Source: Acidobacteriaceae bacterium (lineage in GTDB: Bacteria > Acidobacteriota > Terriglobia > Terriglobales > Acidobacteriaceae). Taken from it: a DNA stretch of 8,297 nt. The position numbers were made by a program, and so were the translations under genes. Under the pieces are notes generated by a model that was not told the origin of the DNA, ran no database searches, and worked only from the letters and a program-made list of their open reading frames with translations. The stretch spans positions 1-8,297 of the forward strand of contig JAICMT010000050.1 in the NCBI GenBank assembly GCA_025929125.1, written 5' to 3'. The first letter of the stretch is position 1, and each line of letters opens with the position of its first letter. Below, in pieces: positions 1 to 5,731 of the stretch.

Positions 1-1845
1 GGTGGACAGCAGCCAATCTCCGGCGCGCATATCTACCTTCTCGCAGCGAATACCACCGGCAATGGAGGTCCTGGAATCGCGCCATCGAGCAGCAATGCGT
101 CCTTGTCGCTGCTGAGTGCGGGCAGCACCGGAACAGCGGATTCGATTGGCGCTTATGTCACGTCCAATGCAAGTGGCGCCTTCTCCATCACGGGTGACTA
201 CACCTGCACTCCGAATACTCAGGTTTATCTCTATGCCCTGGGCGGCAGTTCTGGCGCGGGAAACAATCCGTCTTCCGGCCTGATGGCCGCTCTGGGGAAC
301 TGCCCAAGTACCCACAATTTCGCTTCAGCCACTCCGACGCTTGCGGTGAATGAGCTGACGACCGTCGCTGCAGCGTACGCCATGGCAGGCTTTGCCAGTG
401 ACGCCACTCACGTTTCCAGCTCGGGGAGCACGGCGGCGACGACTGGCATCAAGAATGCATTTGCGAATGCCAGCAATCTGGTCGACGTTGCTACCGGCGC
501 GGCACGCACGGCAACACCGGGAGGCAACGGAACGGTTCCCCAGCAACTGCTGAACACGCTTGGGGACATCCTTGCCAGCTGCATCAACTCCAGCGGCTCG
601 GTGACCGGGCCGCCGAATACGACTGCCTGCTACACGCTCTTCAGTAATGCAGAGTTCAGCGGTTCAAGCGGAACCGCTCCCACGGATACGGCGAGCGCAG
701 CCATCAACATGGCGCACAATCCCGGGTCCAATATCGCCGCGCTTTTCGGTCTGCCGACCGCACAGGCTCCGTTTTCTCCGCAGCTCAGTACGGCACCCAA
801 CGACTTCACCGTGGGCATCAGCTACACCGGAGGCGGAGTGGATGATCCCTCGGCCATCGCGGTCGATTTGGCTGGAAACGTCTGGGTGACCGATACCGGA
901 GGAGCGGGATCGATTACCGAACTGGCGCCGAATGGAAATGCGCTCTCGCCGGCTGGCGGCTATCTCATCTCCACTACGACCGGCCAGTTCCACGGGATTG
1001 CGATTGATCCCAGTGGAAACGTATGGCTCCCAGCGGAAGCGGATGGAACACTCATAAAGGTCTCCAGCACTGGTTCGGTGAGTGCCACTTACACCGGGGT
1101 GAGTATCAAGAATCCATGGAATGTGGCGGTAGACGGATCCGGAAACGTGTGGGCCTCGGACTGTGGCAACTCCTTCTGCAGCGGCCCTTACACCGTCGAC
1201 GAGATCTCAAACGGAGGCACGTTGCTCTCGGGCACCACGGGATTTACGGGCGGCCTGAAGGTGCCGCTCGGCATGGCCATCGATTCCTCCGGAAACGCCT
1301 GGGCGGCAAGCCGCGACAGCTCCACCCTTGTAAAGTTCTCAAGCTCAGGGACGTTGCTCTCAGGAACCGGCTTCACCGGCGGCGGCGTGAACAAGCCTGT
1401 AGCCCTGGCAGTCGACCACTCGGGCAACATTTGGGTGGCAAGCTATGGAAGCTCAACCAGCACCACCAACGTGACTGAGTTTGCCAGCAATGGTACGGCG
1501 GTATCCCCCTCCAGCGGATATCAGGCAGCAGGCATCGATTCGCCAGATGCGATTGCGATCGACGGCGATGGTCATGTCTGGGTTGCTTGCCTCGGAGTGC
1601 TGGGGTTCGATGTGCAAAGCTCGGTTGTGGAACTGGCGAGCGATGGATCCCTGCTCTCCCCTTCCACCGGATACCAGGGCGGCAGCCTTCGCTCACCCTT
1701 CGGCATCGCGATCGATGGCTCTGGAAACGTGTGGACTGCTAACCCCTATGACTCGACTGTCACCCAGTTGATCGGCGTTGCCACCCCTGTCGTCACTCCG
1801 CTGTCAGTTGGGGTGCAGAACAATACCTTGGGTGTCCGGCCGTAG
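1..1845 (+). CDS. Exported seven-bladed NHL/Vgb-like beta-propeller protein, 5' partial
   Basis: The frame is open from base 1 to the TAG at 1843-1845, giving 614 visible residues; the N terminus lies outside the window. A TTG at 103 is not a credible start, because the 34 residues before it (containing [16 protein letters not shown]) align with residues just after the lipoprotein leader of the minus-strand paralogue. About 45 residues including a signal peptide are therefore probably missing. Visible residues 1 to about 265 form a Ser/Gly/Ala-rich module with cysteines at 69, 101, 194 and 210. Residues 268-595 carry seven repeats of the form A-[IV]-D-x-x-G-N-x-W, with the Asp near 289, 336, 378, 428, 472, 521 and 572, which fits a seven-bladed propeller. 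Such proteins act outside the cytoplasm, often in binding, and no catalytic motif is visible. Its function is unknown. It converges on its paralogue with 15 bp between stops and no terminator-like hairpin. Confidence 0.85.
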   Translation, partial: GGQQPISGAHIYLLAANTTGNGGPGIAPSSSNASLSLLSAGSTGTADSIGAYVTSNASGAFSITGDYTCTPNTQVYLYALGGSSGAGNNPSSGLMAALGNCPSTHNFASATPTLAVNELTTVAAAYAMAGFASDATHVSSSGSTAATTGIKNAFANASNLVDVATGAARTATPGGNGTVPQQLLNTLGDILASCINSSGSVTGPPNTTACYTLFSNAEFSGSSGTAPTDTASAAINMAHNPGSNIAALFGLPTAQAPFSPQLSTAPNDFTVGISYTGGGVDDPSAIAVDLAGNVWVTDTGGAGSITELAPNGNALSPAGGYLISTTTGQFHGIAIDPSGNVWLPAEADGTLIKVSSTGSVSATYTGVSIKNPWNVAVDGSGNVWASDCGNSFCSGPYTVDEISNGGTLLSGTTGFTGGLKVPLGMAIDSSGNAWAASRDSSTLVKFSSSGTLLSGTGFTGGGVNKPVALAVDHSGNIWVASYGSSTSTTNVTEFASNGTAVSPSSGYQAAGIDSPDAIAIDGDGHVWVACLGVLGFDVQSSVVELASDGSLLSPSTGYQGGSLRSPFGIAIDGSGNVWTANPYDSTVTQLIGVATPVVTPLSVGVQNNTLGVRP

Positions 1846-1860
1846 CTAAGCTGCAATTGT

Positions 1861-3735
1861 TCAAGGCGTGCTGGGCGGCCCAACCAAAGGTGTGCGCACC
1901 GGCGCGGCAATCCCAACGAATTCCGTCACAGTGTTGCTCCCTAGGTTCGATATCCAGAGATTGCCGCTCGCATCCACAGCAATGGAGTAGGACTGGCGCA
2001 TGGCCGTGTGCGGACCGTAGCCGCTGGAGGGTGAAAGCGCCGTACCCGGAGTGCCACCGCCCGCGCCTGCGAGCTCTGTGATGGAAGAGCCGCGATAGTT
2101 CGCGATCCAGAGGTTGCCGCCACCGTCGATAGCAATCGCCTGCGGATGGCTGAGGCCGCCTCCGGTGTAGCCCGTGGAGAGAATGGCTCCCCCTGCGGAG
2201 ACTTCGCTGATGCTGTCGCTATAGAAATTCGCGAGCCATACATTTCCGGTCCGGTCGATAGCAAGGTTCGAGGGAGCATTGCAGCAGGCGTAGCTGGTGA
2301 ACTGAGATCCGTCCATCGCGACCCGCGTCACAGTCCCACTGCCCTGGTTGGCCACCCACGCATTGTGGTTGCCGTCGATCGCGACAGCTACCGGAAAGGC
2401 AAGTTGCGGCGATGCATAGCCGGAGCTTCCGGAGAGCGCCTGCCCCGTGCTGCTCAGGTGTGTCAGGTGCGAGTTGCCATAGTCGACCACCCATGCCGAA
2501 CCATCGGAATCCACGTCAATCGAGATCGGATAATTGAGTCCCCCACTGGTAAAACCTGCCACCCCTGCGATCGATTGCCCGCTGGGATTCAGCACGCTCA
2601 CGCTGTTGCCGGCCAGACCGGTGCTGGGCTCGTTGGGGATCCAGGCATTGTTGCTCGCATCAATAGCGAGTCCGTAAGAGGCACTCAACCCAAACCCAGT
2701 AATGCCATTGCTGAATACCGGCTTGCCCAGAGGCGAAAAGAGCGATGCAGCATTCCCGTAGTTCGCCACCCAGACGTTCCCATTGCCGTCCACGCCGAGA
2801 CCGGTGGGAAGGTTCAACCCGCCGCCTGAGTAATCGACATAGAGCGTCAGGTCGGCCGGACCGGAGCTGAGCCCTGGAGCAAACACGGGAGAAGATAAGG
2901 CCAGCGAGTAGACCGCCGCGACGTTTGCGGCAGGATTGTGGACGATGTTCAGGGCAGCATCCAGAGTGTCCGCCGGCACAGCTGAGCCGCTGCGCGTAGC
3001 CGCCGTAAGCAACGGAGTGCAGCCGGAACCTGCCGAGACTCCACAGGCACTGAGTGCGTTCGCGAGGGTATTGATCGTAGCTGCAGGCGAACTGCCGTTC
3101 GACGCGAACGAACTTCCAGGACTTACTCCAGTGCTGACATCGGCGAGTGCAGCCGCCGTATCGAACGCATTCTCGAGTCCCGCGGCATTCGTTGCGCTTG
3201 CGCCGAGATTTCCGCCGGGAGCCAGAAACTGGGCGAGCGCGTAGACTCCGGTCGCGGTCGTGACCTCATTGACCACGATGGTCGCGGGGAGCTTGCTGCA
3301 GGGGCCCAGTGCAGTAAAGTAAGCAATCGCAGCATTCGCCGAAGCAGCTGCCCCTGCTTTACCGCCGCGCGCAATCGCATAAACCTCTGACCCGGAACCC
3401 GGACAGGTATAGCCGGAAGAGATGGAGAACGAGCCGGCGGAGTCTGTGGTCACCGCCGGCGTAAGTAACGCGGTGCCTGCTGAGCCATTGCCGGAGCTTC
3501 CTGCGGAGTAGAGCTGCACGGACGCGCCAATCAGCGGTTGCGCGCCCGCAAAGGCTTTACCCGCGATTGCCGGGCCTGAGTAGCCGCCGACCGGCGGATT
3601 CTGCACGACACTCGTGCTTGTGCTTGTGCTCGGGGAAGAGGAGCCGCCGCAGCCAAGCAGTCCTGTAATGGCGGCTGAGAGAATCAGCCACCCGGCCGAA
3701 ACGGAAGCGGAATGCAGCGCCGGACGGCGGCTCAC
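1861..3735 (-). CDS. Seven-bladed beta-propeller lipoprotein, third gene of the exosortase operon
   Basis: 624 residues. The GTG start at 3735 overlaps the TGA of the exosortase gene (GTGA, 3735-3732) and has a GGAGAG Shine-Dalgarno-like sequence at 3752-3747, 11 nt upstream. The start is supported by a proper leader: basic SRR, a hydrophobic stretch (residues 14-28) and a lipobox LLG-C29, then a Ser/Thr-rich linker (31-45). Residues about 55-125 resemble a small Ig/carboxypeptidase-regulatory-like beta domain (pattern TDSAGSFSI). Cysteines 111, 146, 231 and 239 match those of the plus-strand paralogue. Residues 295-610 hold seven repeats with the Asp at 316, 359, 409, 454, 494, 537 and 588. 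Gly at +2 after C29 does not give the Asp inner-membrane retention signal, so outer-membrane anchoring is plausible. It lacks a C-terminal helix and basic tail, so it is probably not itself an exosortase substrate. Its role is unknown; the overlap suggests expression tied to the sorting system. Confidence 0.9.
   Translation of the reverse strand: MSRRPALHSASVSAGWLILSAAITGLLGCGGSSSPSTSTSTSVVQNPPVGGYSGPAIAGKAFAGAQPLIGASVQLYSAGSSGNGSAGTALLTPAVTTDSAGSFSISSGYTCPGSGSEVYAIARGGKAGAAASANAAIAYFTALGPCSKLPATIVVNEVTTATGVYALAQFLAPGGNLGASATNAAGLENAFDTAAALADVSTGVSPGSSFASNGSSPAATINTLANALSACGVSAGSGCTPLLTAATRSGSAVPADTLDAALNIVHNPAANVAAVYSLALSSPVFAPGLSSGPADLTLYVDYSGGGLNLPTGLGVDGNGNVWVANYGNAASLFSPLGKPVFSNGITGFGLSASYGLAIDASNNAWIPNEPSTGLAGNSVSVLNPSGQSIAGVAGFTSGGLNYPISIDVDSDGSAWVVDYGNSHLTHLSSTGQALSGSSGYASPQLAFPVAVAIDGNHNAWVANQGSGTVTRVAMDGSQFTSYACCNAPSNLAIDRTGNVWLANFYSDSISEVSAGGAILSTGYTGGGLSHPQAIAIDGGGNLWIANYRGSSITELAGAGGGTPGTALSPSSGYGPHTAMRQSYSIAVDASGNLWISNLGSNTVTEFVGIAAPVRTPLVGPPSTP
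3614..3630. repeat. Short hexamer repeat (GTGCTT, about 2.8 copies)
   Basis: The plus strand reads GTGCTTGTGCTTGTGCT. It encodes the alternating Ser/Thr run (residues 37-42) in the linker right after the lipidated cysteine of the propeller lipoprotein. The repeat is in frame (6 bp), so slippage would only lengthen or shorten the linker by Ser-Thr pairs. Confidence 0.6.
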
Positions 3736-5327
3736 GGACGTGTCAGCTCTCCAAGGTTGACCGCACTCACAAAGGACGCCACCGACGCGGCAAGTTGGAT
3801 TCGAGCCTCACCCACCGAAAGGCCCGGCTCCGGCAGCTCCGCCCGGACGATCACGGGCAAGGAGCGCGACGGGTGCCGCAACAGGGACCCGCGGTCCAGG
3901 CGCGAGTAAACCAGGCCGAAGTGCCTCTGTGGAGTGGCGAACTCGTTGCAGTCGCCACCCGAGCACTGGGTAGATGCCTCGAGCGTATACGCTATGCCGT
4001 CGAAGTACTGGGCAGAGTTGAAACTAACCGGATCGCTTGCTGTGGGAAGCGCCATCGGGCCCTGACTCACCGGGTGCTCACCCCGTACGGTGTGGCAGAT
4101 CAGCGGATCGTGCCAGCTGAGCTCCGGTGAAATTCCGATCGCAACGGGTTTGCCGTTGGGCGCCGCATATTCCGCCCATTGGTAGACGACCACCCCGGTA
4201 TCCAGCTTCTCCTCCCAGGTGCGCACCAGAGAATAGCCTCGCAATTCACTGGGAAAGCGCTCTGCTGCACTGCGCAAGAAGACCGTATTCGTGTTGAGCG
4301 CCGAAGCAAATCCCACACCAGCGAGGCAGGCAAACGCTGCCAGTGCCGCCGCGGGGGCCACCGGCAAAACCGGGGGTCGGTTGACCGTGCTGGCAACTAT
4401 CGGCGTCGCCGACTGGCGATCACGCAGGCGGTGAATCACTCCAAACAGAAGGACCGAGGCCAACAGAAACAGAGCTCCGCCAATAATGTAATCGGCGGTC
4501 TCGGCGCGAGACTTGAGCCAGGGCAGGTGCAGCGCGACAACGTAATAGAGGACCAAGAGGCAGAGCCGCAGCAGATTGAAAACATAGCCAAGAACGACGG
4601 CTCCGGCTGCCACCGCGATATTCATATACCAGCGGAAACGATAGATATAGCCCGCCACGATCGCAATCAGCGCCATCGTGATCGAGCCGCGGATTCCATT
4701 GCAGCCCGGCGCAATGAACATTCCAAACTCCGGCGTGAACATCAGCCGCAGGTGGTCAGGCGTGAGCGGCTGCCCCAGATGCATGGCGAAGCCCCGGGCC
4801 ACCTCCGCCGAGAGCGTCTGCAAAGGCAGGTCGACCATCAGGCTGAACGCACGCGGAACAGGATTGGCGAACCAGAGGAAGCAAATGGGAAACAGGGCTG
4901 CTCGCAACAGACGCAGACCGCCGAACATGAGCACAATGCCAGCGGTGCATAACATCAGCGGCAAGGAAACAGGCGGAATCGCAGTGGTCCAGTGCGGCGA
5001 TATCACCAGCAGCAGAATGGAGTGGAGTTGGACCCAGCCAATGGCTGCATTAGCGACAATCAGCGCAAACCCCCACCAGTTGCACTCGACGTTCCAGCCC
5101 TGGCTGCGCCAGGCACGAAGGATCAGAACGAAGCAAACCGGCGGAACGAAGATGCCCACCGACTTCAGCGGATCGCTCGTCCAGGAAGCCCAAAGAAAGC
5201 CCAGGCAGGGCAGAACTGTAAGCAGTGCCAGCGGCGCAACCGACGCATAGAGCCACAGATTCCGGGGAAGACGCGAGGACGGGGCAACCGCCGTGATGAG
5301 ATTGATTGACTGCGATGACGCCGGCAT
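3732..5327 (-). CDS. xrtJ: Exosortase fused to an EpsI-like domain (exosortase J type)
   Basis: 531 residues, ATG start at 5327, beginning 8 bp after the upstream small gene. Residues 24-300 are a multi-pass membrane exosortase/archaeosortase core. The presumed nucleophile is C209 in APGCNGIRG, followed by N251-L-L-R254, the conserved Asn/Arg pair. At the third conserved site, often His in HxxxG, this protein has D279 (DYIIG). A further hydrophobic segment (321-343) leads to an extracytoplasmic C-terminal region (345-531) resembling EpsI/DUF3485: FPSELRGYSLVRTW early, then WHDPLICHTVRG (405-416). Exosortases cut C-terminal sorting signals of exported proteins and are thought to transfer them to a surface acceptor, often linked to exopolysaccharide. 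Here the likely substrate is the 59-residue protein encoded just upstream. The family call is firm. The J subtype and symbol rest on remembered architecture (acidobacterial, EpsI-fused, tiny TM-motif-TM partner) and are less certain. Confidence 0.9.
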   Translation of the reverse strand: MPASSQSINLITAVAPSSRLPRNLWLYASVAPLALLTVLPCLGFLWASWTSDPLKSVGIFVPPVCFVLILRAWRSQGWNVECNWWGFALIVANAAIGWVQLHSILLLVISPHWTTAIPPVSLPLMLCTAGIVLMFGGLRLLRAALFPICFLWFANPVPRAFSLMVDLPLQTLSAEVARGFAMHLGQPLTPDHLRLMFTPEFGMFIAPGCNGIRGSITMALIAIVAGYIYRFRWYMNIAVAAGAVVLGYVFNLLRLCLLVLYYVVALHLPWLKSRAETADYIIGGALFLLASVLLFGVIHRLRDRQSATPIVASTVNRPPVLPVAPAAALAAFACLAGVGFASALNTNTVFLRSAAERFPSELRGYSLVRTWEEKLDTGVVVYQWAEYAAPNGKPVAIGISPELSWHDPLICHTVRGEHPVSQGPMALPTASDPVSFNSAQYFDGIAYTLEASTQCSGGDCNEFATPQRHFGLVYSRLDRGSLLRHPSRSLPVIVRAELPEPGLSVGEARIQLAASVASFVSAVNLGELTRP

Positions 5328-5335
5328 TGCGAGCT

Positions 5336-5515
5336 CTACCGGTTACGCTTGGCGCGGTGGCGCAGCGTGGAGTAGAACGCCGCGGCGGATCCGAGGATCG
5401 CAAGCACAACCGTCGGGTTTTCCGGCGAATCGATGCAACCGTCCTGCGCAAACAAAGGCGTCGTACATCCGAACAGCAGCACGGAAGCCAGGAAGGCAAG
5501 CTTTAAATTGCTCAC
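5336..5515 (-). CDS. Tiny TM-motif-TM exosortase substrate (PExPT/PEP-CTERM-like), 59 aa
   Basis: A 59-residue frame from GTG at 5515 to TAG at 5338-5336, preceded by a strong GGAGGA Shine-Dalgarno at 5530-5525 with 9 nt spacing. Residues 1-23 form a leader (basic K5, hydrophobic 6-16, ending PLFA before QDG), so signal peptidase cleavage after A23 is possible. The sequence LLFGC17 could instead be a poor lipobox. After only seven residues comes PENPT (31-35), then a hydrophobic helix (TVVLAILGSAAAFYSTL, 35-51) and a basic tail with R52, R54, K56, R57 and R59. Motif, helix and Arg-rich tail in that order are the layout of an exosortase sorting signal, here with almost no passenger. It lies 8 bp upstream of the exosortase gene. 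It matches my memory of the XrtJ-associated TM-motif-TM family. If processed at the motif it would release a peptide of about 10 residues, so it may be a carrier, a regulator or a structural part rather than an ordinary cargo. Confidence 0.82.
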   Translation of the reverse strand: MSNLKLAFLASVLLFGCTTPLFAQDGCIDSPENPTVVLAILGSAAAFYSTLRHRAKRNR

Positions 5516-5524
5516 GGTGAATCG

Positions 5525-5530
5525 TCCTCC
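5525..5530 (-). promoter_or_regulatory. Shine-Dalgarno sequence deciding the GTG start of the 59-aa gene
   Basis: The minus strand reads GGAGGA, nearly the full anti-16S complement, 9 nt before the GTG at 5515. It is the main reason for accepting this short GTG-started frame as a gene. Confidence 0.75.
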
Positions 5531-5551
5531 GGATGCGCGATGCGGCTCCTA

Positions 5552-5581
5552 TTATTAGCGAATCCTAAAAAACGGTAACAA
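5552..5581 (-). promoter_or_regulatory. Candidate sigma-70 promoter of the exosortase operon
   Basis: On the minus strand, TTGTTA (5581-5576) is followed after 18 bp by TAATAA (5557-5552). This would start transcription near 5545, about 30 nt before the GTG at 5515, leaving room for the GGAGGA site. The stretch is clearly more A/T-rich than its surroundings. Each element matches the E. coli consensus only in part, and promoter rules in acidobacteria are less well known. Confidence 0.4.
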
Positions 5582-5609
5582 TCTTCCGTCACAGAAGAGA
5601 TACCCAAAG

Positions 5610-5645
5610 AGGTACATCGGACCGCCACAAAAGTGTTATGTACCT
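5610..5645. repeat. 8-bp inverted repeat between divergent operons
   Basis: AGGTACAT at 5610-5617 and its exact complement ATGTACCT at 5638-5645 are separated by 20 bp. It lies upstream of both candidate promoters, where an activator or shared regulator could bind. No T-run follows, so it does not look like a terminator. Confidence 0.45.
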
Positions 5646-5664
5646 GATCCCGTTGCCAAGCTGT

Positions 5665-5705
5665 TTTGATCGAAGTAGTTGCTGGGCCGTACTATTTCGA
5701 TCAAA
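5665..5705 (+). promoter_or_regulatory. Inverted operator-like repeats around a candidate permease promoter
   Basis: TTTGATCGAA (5665-5674) and its exact complement TTCGATCAAA (5696-5705) are separated by 21 bp, with centres 31 bp apart, about three helical turns. Each arm is itself a near-palindrome (TTYGATCRAA). A possible promoter lies in the same stretch: TTGATC at 5666-5671 as -35, an 18-bp spacer, and TACTAT at 5690-5695 as -10. One arm would then cover the -35 and the other the transcription start, a usual repressor layout. Alternatively the arms form a leader-RNA hairpin. The regulator is not in the window. The repeat is certain; its role is inferred. Confidence 0.5.
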
Positions 5706-5719
5706 GAAATTTCTTGGCC

Positions 5720-5724
5720 GAGGT
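5720..5724 (+). promoter_or_regulatory. Shine-Dalgarno sequence deciding the permease start
   Basis: GAGGT ends 7 nt before the ATG at 5732. It favours this start over the upstream in-frame TTG at 5666, which lies inside the inverted-repeat region. Confidence 0.6.
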
Positions 5725-5731
5725 GCAGTGG

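Noticed and set aside
103..105. TTG as the start of the first propeller gene
   Set aside because: The frame is open back to base 1 and the residues before it are homologous to the paralogue, so the gene simply begins outside the window.
1846..1860. Terminator between the convergent propeller genes
   Set aside because: Only 15 bp with no hairpin followed by a T-run on either strand.
1861..1920. C-terminal exosortase sorting signal on the propeller lipoprotein
   Set aside because: The protein ends in a Pro-rich tail (VGPPSTP) without a hydrophobic helix or Arg cluster.
2146..2829. Plus-strand open frame opposite the propeller lipoprotein (227 codons)
   Set aside because: It shows a periodic pattern that mirrors the propeller repeats on the other strand, with no recognisable protein features of its own.
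4179..4952. Long plus-strand open frame opposite the exosortase (257 codons)
   Set aside because: Its composition is very rich in Arg, Gln and His with no hydrophobic core or motif; it is the antisense shadow of a GC-rich membrane protein gene that has clear family motifs.
5050..5499. Minus-strand open frame of 149 codons covering the small gene and exosortase start
   Set aside because: It is in a different frame from both supported genes, is Arg/Cys/Ser-rich and has no Shine-Dalgarno; the 59-residue frame has the ribosome site and the sorting signal.
5666..5731. 22-residue N-terminal extension of the permease from TTG 5666
   Set aside because: It has no Shine-Dalgarno, overlaps the inverted repeats, and the family N terminus (xxWQQxY) fits ATG 5732 with GAGGT upstream.
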